46,536 bases of DNA from Muribaculaceae bacterium (GTDB lineage: Bacteria; Bacteroidota; Bacteroidia; Bacteroidales; Muribaculaceae). The stretch's first letter is position 1, and each line of letters starts with the position of its first letter. Positions 8,237 through 17,087 of this stretch are shown here, piece by piece. A model generated the notes under the pieces. The model had not been told where the DNA came from. It saw nothing but the letters and a program-made list of their open reading frames with translations, and searched no databases. Position numbers and translations under genes: made by a program. Location of the stretch: NCBI GenBank assembly GCA_022509065.1, contig JAFLTY010000019.1, positions 1-46,536 on the forward strand. Reading direction: 5' to 3'.

Positions 8237-8656
8237 TTATTGTTGAGGCAAAAGCGCAAGAGCCTCGTTTTCATGGGCTTCCATTATCTCTCTTTCGCCC
8301 GGAGCCTTGTCGTTGATGCCACACAGATGCAGAACGCCATGAATGATGACTCGCATTAATTCTTGTCCATAATCGACATTCTGGAGTTCGGAGTTGGACT
8401 TCACTGTGTCAACTGAAATATACATATCGCCTGAAATAACACCCCGTTTTGAATAGTCAAAAGTTATAATATCAGTGTAGTAATCGTGTTGAAGGAACTG
8501 GCGGTTAACATTAAGAATGTTATCGTCGTCAGTGAAGATATAGTTTAATGTTCCAACCTTTTTGTTATGCGCCTCAGTTACCTTTATAATCCAGTCTGCA
8601 ACCCTGGATTGGTTAAAGTCGGGCATTGTGGTGTTTTCAGTATTAAATATTATCAT
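8237..8656 (-). CDS. ybeY: Endoribonuclease YbeY, Bacteroidota form
   Basis: YbeY is a metal-dependent endoribonuclease in 16S rRNA maturation and ribosome quality control. The 139 residues match the short Bacteroidota form. The motif HGVLHLCGINDK (about residues 109-120) gives two of the usual zinc-ligand histidines. The third His of the textbook HGxLHLxGYDH motif is replaced by NDK, as I recall for other Bacteroidota members. The DIITFDY segment (about 64-70) is the family's D-x-x-T-F-x-Y signature. It sits between mnmG and the spmAB-like gene on the same strand. Confidence 0.9.
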   Translation of the reverse strand: MIIFNTENTTMPDFNQSRVADWIIKVTEAHNKKVGTLNYIFTDDDNILNVNRQFLQHDYYTDIITFDYSKRGVISGDMYISVDTVKSNSELQNVDYGQELMRVIIHGVLHLCGINDKAPGEREIMEAHENEALALLPQQ

Positions 8657-8702
8657 AACCTATTTATTGTTGAAGCGGCTCTAATTATCAATACTTTTTT
8701 TG

Positions 8703-9932
8703 TCAGAAGAAAATATATGCGGCAAATACTCCGGCTATAGAACCCACAATGTCTGCCAGAAGTGCGTAACCGACAGCATAGCGAGTGTAGCGCACACCCA
8801 CAGAACCAAAATAAACCGCTATTACATAGAACATTGTGTCCGTAGAACCTTGGATGGCAGCTGATACGCGAGCCACAAAAGAATCGGGACCGTATGTACT
8901 CATCAAATCCACCATCATGGCGCGTGACCCGGAGCCGCTTAGCGGTTTCATTATTGCTGTGGGTATAGCTTCGACCCAATCGGTATCTATACCTAATGCC
9001 CCAATAGCCGAGCATAGCGCGTCAGTCAATATATTCAAAGCTCCGGAAGCGCGTAACATACCGATGGCTACCAATATGGCCACAAGATAAGGTATTATCA
9101 TAACTGCAGTGCGGAACCCCTCCTTAGCACCTTCTATAAAAGCGGAGTACATATTGATTCGGCGGCTGAAACCGACAACAAGGAAAAGCATCACCACACA
9201 GAACAACAAGCAGTTAGCGATAAAAGATGAATATAGCTCGACTTTATGAGGCGGTAAAGATGTGAATAACCATACCATCCCGGCTATGAAAGCGCCGATG
9301 CCGAATAACCAAGCCAGGAGAATCGGATCGGACAGTCTGATGCGTTGTTTGAGACACAACGCTATAATGCCCACGAGCGTCGATATAAAGGTGGCCAGCA
9401 ATATGGGCATAAACACGTCCGTAGGATTGTTAGCGCCGGCTTGCACGCGGTACATCATGATGCCTATTGGGATGAAACACAGACCAGATGCGTTGAGCAC
9501 CAGGAACATTATCATGGAGTTTGAAGCTGTGTCCTTGTTCTTGTTGAGGTCTTGTAGTTCCTTCATGGCTTTCAGCCCAAGAGGCGTGGCTGCATTTTCG
9601 AGCCCCAACATATTGGCACTGAAGTTCATAAAAATGGAACCCATTGCCGGATGGTTCTTAGGGATGTCAGGGAAAAGCCGCGAGAAAAGCGGAGATACCA
9701 TGCGGCCGAACATACGAATCACCCCACCCTCTTCGCCGATCTTCATAAGACCCATCCAAAGAGCCAACACACCCGTCAGACCGATTGATATTTCGAAAGC
9801 TGTTGAAGCCGATGCGAACGATGCGTTCATTACATCCGTCCATATCGATACATCGCCATCGATGACAGATATGGCGCAACAAACCACAAAGGCTATTGCG
9901 AACATCGCTATCCAGATGTAATTTAGAACCAT
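8703..9932 (-). CDS. Fused SpmA-SpmB nucleoside-recognition (Gate domain) membrane protein
   Basis: The polytopic membrane protein has 409 residues. The N-terminal half carries SpmA-type features: an early Gate-like helix and MNFSANMLGLENAATPLGLKAM (about 98-119). The C-terminal half carries SpmB-type features: MKPLSGSGSRAMMVDLM, then VSAAIQGSTDTMFYVIAVYFG and SVGVRYTRYAVGYALLADIVG. In Bacillus, SpmA and SpmB are separate proteins needed for spore-core dehydration; fused copies occur in non-sporulating Bacteroidota, where the substrate is unknown. About ten hydrophobic segments are visible. Divergent promoters separate it from the 10262 gene. Confidence 0.88.
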   Translation of the reverse strand: MVLNYIWIAMFAIAFVVCCAISVIDGDVSIWTDVMNASFASASTAFEISIGLTGVLALWMGLMKIGEEGGVIRMFGRMVSPLFSRLFPDIPKNHPAMGSIFMNFSANMLGLENAATPLGLKAMKELQDLNKNKDTASNSMIMFLVLNASGLCFIPIGIMMYRVQAGANNPTDVFMPILLATFISTLVGIIALCLKQRIRLSDPILLAWLFGIGAFIAGMVWLFTSLPPHKVELYSSFIANCLLFCVVMLFLVVGFSRRINMYSAFIEGAKEGFRTAVMIIPYLVAILVAIGMLRASGALNILTDALCSAIGALGIDTDWVEAIPTAIMKPLSGSGSRAMMVDLMSTYGPDSFVARVSAAIQGSTDTMFYVIAVYFGSVGVRYTRYAVGYALLADIVGSIAGVFAAYIFF

Positions 9933-10261
9933 TCGGGAAAGACTAAACTGTTAGTTTTAATTCTATGCTGGAGGCGGTCAATATGAAAATGACCCCGGCG
10001 AGGAATATTTTTCAAAGTTACTGAATTTTTTTATACTTTTGTAGTGTCACGAAAAAGGGGTGGCCTAATATTAAAGACAAGAAATTTTTTTCGAGATTTT
10101 TGATTAATAAATAAAAATGCCTTAAAAGGTTGAAAAACAACAATAAACGCGACATTAAGGCCTCTGAGAATCAAAAAAATCAAAGCATCCCTACAAGTGA
10201 CCGTAAGAAAAGCCACTCACGGCGACTTAATATTAAAAAGATTTAACATTACATCAAAATA
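9933..10261. promoter_or_regulatory. Divergent intergenic region with back-to-back promoters
   Basis: A plus-strand TACTTTTG (10034-10041) and a minus-strand TAACTTTG (10020-10013) are only 13 bp apart, facing outwards. Neither has an obvious TTG at -33. The plus transcript would have an AT-rich leader of about 215 nt before the gene at 10262, including short complementary pieces such as AGGCC/GGCCT. No small gene was recognised. The gene-strand switch of the window falls here. Confidence 0.55.
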
Positions 10262-11242
10262 ATGTTAATTTTCAAAATTGCACCAAATTTAGACTATCCC
10301 GACACCTGTCTTCAGGAAAGAGGGGTAGAAGTGCAACTTGTGGCACCATCAATTTTTTCTTTCCTTACGTCCGTGAGGATTTCGAGCCAAGCAAAAAAAA
10401 AAATACCGGATGCGATTTTTGTGTACACCGTAAAAGAGGCGCTTTCGGCTACCTCGGCTCGACGCCTCCTCAACGGCTTTGATGAACCTCAAAAAAAACA
10501 TTACACTGAGGTAAGTCAACACGGCCAACACTCGGGACGAAAAATTATTTCCCCACTGCCTATTGTCTTCTTTGTGACCAGTGAGACCAAATGTCCACTA
10601 TCGATACCTGCCGAAGTATGTGAAGGAATAGATGCCATAGTGTTTGACAACGAAACTACCCGGCAGAAATGGCATCAAGTAAAAAACATCGAAAAGATAA
10701 AAAGACAGGAACTGATTGTCCGGCCTGCAATCGAAAGAACACTTCCTGACAAAACATCTACCCGAGCAAAGTATGAGATAGCGGATAATAAAACAGTTAT
10801 AGAGTTTATTGGTAATCTAAACACATCCGTCAATCTGCGAAAAGCTTTGGACAACCTGGTCAAGACGAGAGAAGCTGAAAGATTTGCTATCCGTATATGC
10901 GGCACGGCAAAACCAGGCAACGTCATGCCACTGGTAAAGCGCATGAGAGGCACAGGTGTGGATGTCAAGTGGTTAGGAGAAGATTATATTCTTGCTGACG
11001 AATTGGCGCTTGCAGACGCTTTTATACAATCGGAGGCCTCTCCTGACGAAAACGAAATATTTCTGCTTTCGCGGGGAATACCTTCAATACCCCCGAACAG
11101 CTTTAGCGAGGTAGTTATGACTACACGTCAAGAGTCGCCAAGTAAGGAAAATAATGAAGATGAGAAGTCACAGTTGACCGACTTGTACTCCCCTGCCGGG
11201 TATGCGGACAGAGTGTTGAATCTTATTGAACAACTGAGATGA
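10262..11242 (+). CDS. Glycosyltransferase-like protein (GT-B/GT4-like, divergent)
   Basis: The cytoplasmic protein has 326 residues and no signal peptide or membrane span. Near residues 98-104 the chain has IVFFVTSET, then a segment ending QELIVRPAIER (about 150-160), then VIEFIGNLNTSVNLRKALDNL (about 178-198) and FAIRICGTAKPG. This order, an N-terminal Rossmann-like half, a linker and a second Rossmann-like half with FIGNL, resembles GT4-type glycosyltransferases. The canonical EX7E donor motif is not clear. The stop overlaps the start of the WaaP-like kinase by 4 nt, so the pair probably acts together on an envelope glycan. The function is a weak call from fold pattern and partner. Confidence 0.5.
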   Translation: MLIFKIAPNLDYPDTCLQERGVEVQLVAPSIFSFLTSVRISSQAKKKIPDAIFVYTVKEALSATSARRLLNGFDEPQKKHYTEVSQHGQHSGRKIISPLPIVFFVTSETKCPLSIPAEVCEGIDAIVFDNETTRQKWHQVKNIEKIKRQELIVRPAIERTLPDKTSTRAKYEIADNKTVIEFIGNLNTSVNLRKALDNLVKTREAERFAIRICGTAKPGNVMPLVKRMRGTGVDVKWLGEDYILADELALADAFIQSEASPDENEIFLLSRGIPSIPPNSFSEVVMTTRQESPSKENNEDEKSQLTDLYSPAGYADRVLNLIEQLR

Positions 11243-12018
11243 AGACACGCGTTCATATAAATCCGAAATACGAAAGCAAGTACGGCGATTTTGTACGCAG
11301 ACTGGCCAATGAAGGAATGCCTTCGAGAGCCGAAAGCCTATATTCCGGACGCAACCATATATATAAAATTCCAATAGGCGAAGAAGCGGTCAATGTGAAA
11401 TCTTTCCGACGACCCTCTGTTTTCAACTCATTGGTGTACACTAATTTTCGTAAAAGTAAAGCCAGACGTTCATACGAAAACGCACTATACTTAATCGCTC
11501 ATGACCTCCCTACCCCGGCTCCAATTGCGTGGATAGAAAAGAAAAGCGGTGGACGTTTAAGCGAGAGTTATTACATTTGTGAACAGTCCCCCTATGAAAA
11601 CAATCTGCGAATATGGGAGAAGTGGGATGAGGCAACGAGAGATAAAGTTTTGTATAAATACGCCCGTCTGATGGTAAAGATACACGAGGCAGGGGTGTGG
11701 CATCACGATCTGTCACCCGGCAACATTTTATGGACAGATACCGCTGATGACGACATCAAATTCCATATAGTGGATTTGAACCGTATGACGCTATTGAATC
11801 GCCCACTGAATACCAAAGAGCGATTCTCTAACTTCAGAAATATCAACCTCGTAAGCGCTGAGACAGCACGACTGGCACGACACTATGCGGACGCAGTGGG
11901 CATGAGCCCAGACAAGGCCGAACAACTTGCTGTCAAGACCCTCGCCGACGACAGGAAAAGGAAGGAACGACTCCATAAAATAAAGAAAATCATTAAAATG
12001 TTTCACGTGAAACGTTAA
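11239..12018 (+). CDS. Lipopolysaccharide kinase family protein (WaaP/Kdo kinase-like)
   Basis: The protein has 259 residues and a protein-kinase-like fold. A probable ATP-anchoring Lys is K54 (AVNVKSF). The catalytic loop is HHDLSPGNILW, with D157 and N162. The metal-binding Asp equivalent to DFG is D179 in FHIVDLNRM. Family members phosphorylate Kdo or heptose in the inner core of LPS at the inner face of the cytoplasmic membrane. It overlaps the upstream glycosyltransferase-like gene by ATGA, supporting a shared pathway. The C-terminus is Lys-rich (KRKERLHKIKKIIK). Its last codons, encoding MFHVKR and stop, contain a parS-like palindrome (11999-12014). Confidence 0.8.
   Translation: MKTRVHINPKYESKYGDFVRRLANEGMPSRAESLYSGRNHIYKIPIGEEAVNVKSFRRPSVFNSLVYTNFRKSKARRSYENALYLIAHDLPTPAPIAWIEKKSGGRLSESYYICEQSPYENNLRIWEKWDEATRDKVLYKYARLMVKIHEAGVWHHDLSPGNILWTDTADDDIKFHIVDLNRMTLLNRPLNTKERFSNFRNINLVSAETARLARHYADAVGMSPDKAEQLAVKTLADDRKRKERLHKIKKIIKMFHVKR
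11999..12014. promoter_or_regulatory. parS-like ParB-binding site 2, inside the 3' end of the kinase gene
   Basis: TGTTTCACGTGAAACG matches the conserved bacterial parS sequence at 15 of 16 positions and has a perfect 14-bp palindromic core (12000-12013). It lies 6.4 kb from the other parS-like site at 5634-5649. Two such sites near each other fit an origin-proximal partition region. Confidence 0.82.
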
Positions 12019-12095
12019 TGACAGTATATAACTGACGCATTTAACACCATTGCTCCTCAAGAAAGATGGCAACCTGAATAATCAACAGTAAAAAT

Positions 12096-13787
12096 ATGAT
12101 AATCAAAAGACAAACCCCCAACGAACTGATAGAGCTCCATATCACCAATCTTGACAAGACCATTGAAGTGGAGGGAGGCATAACCCTTCTTGAGGTAGCC
12201 AATCACCTGCAGACCGAATTAGGGTTCGAGCCCATAATGGCGTGTGTGAACAATAAGTACGAAGGGCTCCATTATCAGGTCTATGGACCAAAAAAAGTAG
12301 AGTTTCTCTCTAAAAATACCGAAGCGGGACGGCGCGTATATCTGCACAGCCTGTGCATGATGCTTTATTACGCACAGACCAAGACCTTCAGTGGCGCCAG
12401 CATGCGCATAGAGCACTATGTTTCGAACGGCCTTTTCGTTACGATAACTGGCGTTGAACCCACCGAGGACAACGCACTTGTACTTTCGGCAGTGATGCGT
12501 CGGCTGGTACAAAGCAATAAGCCTTTTGTTTATCATATAGCGTCGCTGACGAAAGCCATGGAGATATTCGAGAAACAAGGCTTGACCTCGAAAGTGATGT
12601 TGTTGAAGACCATTGACGAGATTGAATGGAACTACTATACCCTTGACGATGTGGCCGACAGTTTTTACGGCTGCCTGGCGCCACGCACCGGCATGATAGA
12701 CACCTTCTCGTTCAGCGCCTATAACGGCGAGGGATTTTTGCTGAAATCGTTCGATCCGGCCAATCCTACTACCGTACCACCCACAATACAGGAGCCACTG
12801 ATGTACCGTGCCTTTAAAGACTATTTGAAATTCAATAAAATAGTCGGGGTGAGCAATGTAGGGGAAATGAACCATGTCGTACTGAAAGGAAGACCGGCCG
12901 ACCTTATCAATGTTGCCGAGACCCTCCATAACCACTGGATCAGTTCGATAGGGGAGCGCATAGCCGAAAGATATAAAAAAGGCGAGGCACGTGTTGTTCT
13001 TGTCGCCGGCCCATCGTCGTCCGGTAAAACGACCACCACAAAGCGACTGGCAGTACAGTTGATGGCCAACCTGCTCAAGCCTGTCATTATCAGTCTTGAT
13101 AATTATTTCGTAGATAGGGAACACACACCGCGCGATGAAAAAGGCGACTATGATTTCGAACATATCAACGCTCTTGACATGGAGTTATTGAATGCCGACC
13201 TTAACCGTATACTCGCCGGAGAAGAAGTTGCGTTACCCACCTATAATTTCGAGACAGGCAAACGCACCTATCGCGGCAACACCATCCGTCTTGACGAAGG
13301 TTCGGTGCTGCTTATCGAGGGTATTCACGGCCTCAACGACATGTTGACATCGCAGATACCGGACAATATGAAATTCAAGCTATATGTATCGGCGCTGACG
13401 ACTCTTTCTATTGACAATCACAACTGGATATCGCCTACCGACAACCTGTTGCTTCGCCGCATAGTGCGCGACCATCGTTACCGCGGCATAAGCGCTCGCG
13501 AGAGCATCCGACGCTGGCCGTCGGTATGTCGAGGCGAGGACAGGTGGATATTCCCCTTTAAGGAAAATGCCGACGCCATGTTCAACTCGTCGCTGCTTTT
13601 TGAGCTGGCGGTGATTAAGGACTATGCCGAGACCTTATTGTCAGAGGTGCCGTCGAACTGTGCCGAGTATGCCGTGGCCTATCGGCTACGCAGGTTCCTG
13701 CGGTATTTCAGGCAGATAAGACCGGATGCAATACCTCCGACATCGCTGTTGCGTGAGTTCCTGGGTGGCTCGTCATTTAAGTATTGA
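12096..13787 (+). CDS. Nucleoside (uridine) kinase with TGS/threonyl-tRNA-synthetase-like N-terminus
   Basis: The protein has 563 residues. Residues 1-60 look like a TGS domain (TIEVEGGITLLEVANHLQ). Residues about 60-230 resemble the second additional domain of ThrRS/AlaRS, with an HSL...MMLYYA helix. The C-terminal half is a P-loop kinase of the uridine kinase/phosphoribulokinase family: Walker A GPSSSGKT at 305-312, SLDNYFVDREHTPRDEKGDYDFEHINALD as the nucleoside-binding and DFD-like stretch, and VLLIEGIHGLN. Such fusions are common in Bacteroidota and Clostridia and are presumed to phosphorylate uridine or cytidine; the synthetase-like half has no demonstrated job that I know of. It starts 77 nt after the kinase gene. 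Confidence 0.88.
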   Translation: MIIKRQTPNELIELHITNLDKTIEVEGGITLLEVANHLQTELGFEPIMACVNNKYEGLHYQVYGPKKVEFLSKNTEAGRRVYLHSLCMMLYYAQTKTFSGASMRIEHYVSNGLFVTITGVEPTEDNALVLSAVMRRLVQSNKPFVYHIASLTKAMEIFEKQGLTSKVMLLKTIDEIEWNYYTLDDVADSFYGCLAPRTGMIDTFSFSAYNGEGFLLKSFDPANPTTVPPTIQEPLMYRAFKDYLKFNKIVGVSNVGEMNHVVLKGRPADLINVAETLHNHWISSIGERIAERYKKGEARVVLVAGPSSSGKTTTTKRLAVQLMANLLKPVIISLDNYFVDREHTPRDEKGDYDFEHINALDMELLNADLNRILAGEEVALPTYNFETGKRTYRGNTIRLDEGSVLLIEGIHGLNDMLTSQIPDNMKFKLYVSALTTLSIDNHNWISPTDNLLLRRIVRDHRYRGISARESIRRWPSVCRGEDRWIFPFKENADAMFNSSLLFELAVIKDYAETLLSEVPSNCAEYAVAYRLRRFLRYFRQIRPDAIPPTSLLREFLGGSSFKY

Positions 13788-13843
13788 TTGAGACGGTTCC
13801 GATTGGAACATAGAGATAACGATAATCAATAAACTGTTAACCG

Positions 13844-16630
13844 ATGAATGATAATAATTTAGCAGATATAGAAAGTGGTGTTACAGAAATAACCACAAAT
13901 ATAACCGAACGAAAGCAGTCAAAAGCCGGTCAAAAGCCTGTTTTACTCGACGGCGAGCATGTTCGCAGGAAGTTGGCCGAGACGCCACGCCGGGTCAAAG
14001 AGTCATTCAAGTCGTCGCAGGTTTGGGGCTTTTTTGTCTCGCTTGCCGTTATGGCGCTTGTGTCGATGGCATTCTTTTACCCAGACAATTTCCGCGGCAA
14101 CAGTCTCGCGCAATACGACATGGTTCAAGGCATGGCCAACGGCCAGGAAGGTGTGGAATACTATAACGAGACCGGGGAGAAAGCATTGTGGACAAACGCT
14201 TTGTTTTCGGGGATGCCCACTTTTCAGATATCGCCGGAATATCCCTCCAACAGCCTGTTCACCTGGATAAACAGTGTTTACGGCCTGGGGTTGCCTGCTC
14301 CGAGCAATCTTATGTTCATGATGATGTTCGGTTTCCTCATCATGTTGTACTGCTTGCGGCTTCGCTGGTGGTACGCGCTTATAGGAGCGTTGGCATGGGG
14401 TCTTTCGAGCTACTTCGTGATAATAATCGGCGCAGGACATCTTTGGAAGTTTATCGCTTTGGCCTACGCGCCGCCCACCATCGGTGCCCTCATAATGATT
14501 TACCGCGGCCGTTATGTCACCGGGGCAGCTATATTGGCTCTTTTCATGATGCTTGAACTCAACGCCAACCATCCCCAGATAACATATTATTTCGCTTATC
14601 TCATTATACTGCTTGCTGTTGCCTTCTTTATAGAAGCATGTATGAGGAAGACGTTGAAAAAATGGCTTGCGGCGAGCGTCACCGCTGTTGTCGCATGTGC
14701 TCTTGCATTCGGCGCCAACCTCCCATCGTTGTACAACACCTACGAGTACTCCAAAGAGACTAAACGTGCGGCCAGTGAGCTCACGCCCGTGGAAAGCGCC
14801 CAGGAAGACGGAGCTGTTGCCGAAGCACCCACCGGCGGACTGCCCAAATCGGAGATAGGCGGATGGGCCAATCTACCGGAGGAATCGTTCTCGTTGCTTA
14901 TTCCCAACATAAAGGGTGGGGCAACCATCAAACCTATTGGAGGACGACCGGTAGCGCAGACACTTGACAACAACCCCCACTTCGACTATCGTATGGCGGC
15001 TTCCGAGCCGTATGTGCGCACACCTGACGGCCAAGAAGGGACAATACCTCTCTTCCAGTCGATGACCGAGTACTTTGGAGGCAAAGGAACGACCAACGGC
15101 CCCTTTTATGTCGGAGCGTTGATTTTCTCGCTTTTTATTCTTGGCTGTTTTATTGTCCGCGGGCCAATCAAATGGGTATTGCTTATCACCACAGTGTTCT
15201 CTGTATTCCTTGCGATGGGCAATTACTTCGGTTTGCTGACTGACTTCATGATATATAATGTGCCGCTTTTCAATAAGTTCCGTGCCGCCGAAACGGCACT
15301 GGTGCTTGCGTGCCTGTGTATGCCATTGTTGGCCATCCTTGCTCTGAACAAACTCTTCACACTACATAACCCGTTAAAAGACAAGCAGATTCAACTCGGT
15401 CTGAGCGTGGCTTTTATCTTTCCTCTTTTTGTTTGTGTTGTAGCTTATGTCAGTCCGTCGGTTTTCGGTAGCGCACTGACTCCGGACGAAGCCAATTACC
15501 TTGCCACACTGCCACAGCAGTTCGATTCGGCCGGTTACAGCTATGACCCAGCCCAAATCCAAGCGACAGCCGATAACATACAGGCTCTGCGGTATTCGAT
15601 AGTGAGCGATGACGCCCTGAGGTCGATGATTGTTCTGATAATTGGCTCGGCAGTAATTCTATTATCACTTAAATACCGCATCAACAAGGCTTTGGCATGT
15701 CTGGGTGTAGGCATAGTCATTACTGTAGATCTGTTTGCCGTCGACAAGCGTTATGTTGACCATGACAGTTTTGTCGTACGTACAGCCAATACAAACACCA
15801 TAGTTGCCGATGAGGCCGACAAGGCGATAATGGCCGACACGTCGTATTACCGCGTGGCCGATCTTGAAGGATTCACAAAAGCAGAACGCTCATATTTCCA
15901 TCACATGGTGGGAGGTTATCACGCCGCGAAACTCAACCGGTACAATGACCTTCTGGAGAGGATGATGTACCCCGAGATAAATAACATCTACAAATCGCTT
16001 GCCCGCGACATTATGTATGGTGAAACTCCTACCGGTCCGATATGGAATGTTCTTTCAATGCTCAACACCAAGTATATCATATATCCGTTGGAGGGGGGCA
16101 GTGACGTTTATGTCAACGCTGGCGCCCTGGGTCCGGCTTGGCTTGTGGACGATATAAAATATGTCGACAACGCCGACGCAGAGATGGCTGCTTTGCAGAC
16201 CCTCGACCCATCTACGACCGCCGTTGCCGACAGGCGTTTCAGAGATTTGTTGGGAGACCAACCCATAGCCCGTTCGCAAGGCGATTATATAAGACTTGTC
16301 AAATATACGCCTAACGCAGTGACCTATAGCGTTGATACCCGTAACGGTGGACTTGCAGTTTTCAGCGAGGTGTGGTTCCCGTGGGGTTGGCACGCCATTG
16401 TGGACGGTCAAGAGATGCCTTTGGGACGCGTAAACTATGTTTTGCGTGCCATGCGTCTGCCTGCCGGCAAACATACAGTCGAACTTGTGTTTGACCCCCA
16501 GTCCATCCATGTCACCTCGGCTATCGCCTATACCTGTATAACACTTATTTATCTGCTTTGCGCACTGGCATTGTTCGTTGTGGCGATAAGTAACGAGCGC
16601 CCCAAGAACGATGACGAAGATCGGCTCTAA
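13844..16630 (+). CDS. YfhO-like polytopic membrane protein
   Basis: The protein has 928 residues. A hydrophilic N-terminus of about 60 residues precedes the first span (VWGFFVSLAVMALVSMAFFY). At least a dozen further hydrophobic segments follow, with a large soluble part before the last one (FVVRTANTNTIVADEADKA to VHVTSAIAY). The loop NSLAQYDMVQGMANGQE after the first span is characteristic of Bacteroidota YfhO proteins. YfhO belongs to the GT-C-like group, which uses lipid-linked sugars outside the membrane; in Firmicutes it glycosylates lipoteichoic acid. The substrate here is unknown. Only 6 nt separate it from the next gene, so the two are co-transcribed. Confidence 0.82.
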   Translation: MNDNNLADIESGVTEITTNITERKQSKAGQKPVLLDGEHVRRKLAETPRRVKESFKSSQVWGFFVSLAVMALVSMAFFYPDNFRGNSLAQYDMVQGMANGQEGVEYYNETGEKALWTNALFSGMPTFQISPEYPSNSLFTWINSVYGLGLPAPSNLMFMMMFGFLIMLYCLRLRWWYALIGALAWGLSSYFVIIIGAGHLWKFIALAYAPPTIGALIMIYRGRYVTGAAILALFMMLELNANHPQITYYFAYLIILLAVAFFIEACMRKTLKKWLAASVTAVVACALAFGANLPSLYNTYEYSKETKRAASELTPVESAQEDGAVAEAPTGGLPKSEIGGWANLPEESFSLLIPNIKGGATIKPIGGRPVAQTLDNNPHFDYRMAASEPYVRTPDGQEGTIPLFQSMTEYFGGKGTTNGPFYVGALIFSLFILGCFIVRGPIKWVLLITTVFSVFLAMGNYFGLLTDFMIYNVPLFNKFRAAETALVLACLCMPLLAILALNKLFTLHNPLKDKQIQLGLSVAFIFPLFVCVVAYVSPSVFGSALTPDEANYLATLPQQFDSAGYSYDPAQIQATADNIQALRYSIVSDDALRSMIVLIIGSAVILLSLKYRINKALACLGVGIVITVDLFAVDKRYVDHDSFVVRTANTNTIVADEADKAIMADTSYYRVADLEGFTKAERSYFHHMVGGYHAAKLNRYNDLLERMMYPEINNIYKSLARDIMYGETPTGPIWNVLSMLNTKYIIYPLEGGSDVYVNAGALGPAWLVDDIKYVDNADAEMAALQTLDPSTTAVADRRFRDLLGDQPIARSQGDYIRLVKYTPNAVTYSVDTRNGGLAVFSEVWFPWGWHAIVDGQEMPLGRVNYVLRAMRLPAGKHTVELVFDPQSIHVTSAIAYTCITLIYLLCALALFVVAISNERPKNDDEDRL

Positions 16631-16636
16631 GATATA

Positions 16637-17083
16637 ATGGACTTGTTAAGGTTTCTTTCCGGCTGCCGTCACGGGTTAGGGTTCGGGGTGCATTCTCCGC
16701 TTGCCTATGATTTGATAACGACCACGTTGCGCGACCGACCACGTTATTATGCCGACAATGATATCGAGAGACTTTATGACAGTCGGCGAAGGCGCAGGGT
16801 AGGGCGCATCGCCTTCCGACTGACGGCACGTTTCAAGCCCGCTACCGTGTATGACGAAGCCGGCCTAAGAGATTCTATTCTGTTGGCGGACAATAATATA
16901 GTTTTTGTCGACCGGGAGGAAGTCGCCGATATGTCAGCAAGTACCGACGGCTGTTATACGGTTTTCATAATAGGACATCCCGACGAAGGAGTCGGACCGG
17001 TTACACTTGATAATTTTCGGGACATGCGCATCGTAATTTTTCGCCGAGGATTATCGCAGACCAATATAAATGTAAGATTTTAG
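16637..17083 (+). CDS. Degenerate SAM-methyltransferase-like protein
   Basis: The protein has 148 residues. The start HGLGFGVHSPLAYDLITTTLRDRPRYY matches the HSPFVFDLI-type opening of Bacteroidota class I methyltransferases, which are usually about 230-260 residues. Here the following strand reads RFKPATVYDEAGLRDSILLAD, where intact relatives have an ILEIGTGxGxST-type SAM-binding loop. The glycine-rich loop is absent, and the chain ends about 90 residues early in a clean stop. It is therefore unlikely to bind SAM. It lies between the YfhO-like gene (6-nt gap) and the TPR gene (4-nt gap). Either it is a decayed gene kept for translation coupling or a repurposed protein. Confidence 0.55.
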   Translation: MDLLRFLSGCRHGLGFGVHSPLAYDLITTTLRDRPRYYADNDIERLYDSRRRRRVGRIAFRLTARFKPATVYDEAGLRDSILLADNNIVFVDREEVADMSASTDGCYTVFIIGHPDEGVGPVTLDNFRDMRIVIFRRGLSQTNINVRF

Positions 17084-17087
17084 ACCT

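Noticed and set aside
8653-9015. Minus-strand 120-codon frame next to ybeY
   Set aside because: It is out of frame with the SpmAB-like protein, rich in Cys and Arg, and has no family features.
12219-13163. Minus-strand 314-codon open frame
   Set aside because: It is a shadow of the nucleoside-kinase gene, which has a Walker A motif and family-wide similarity in the plus frame.
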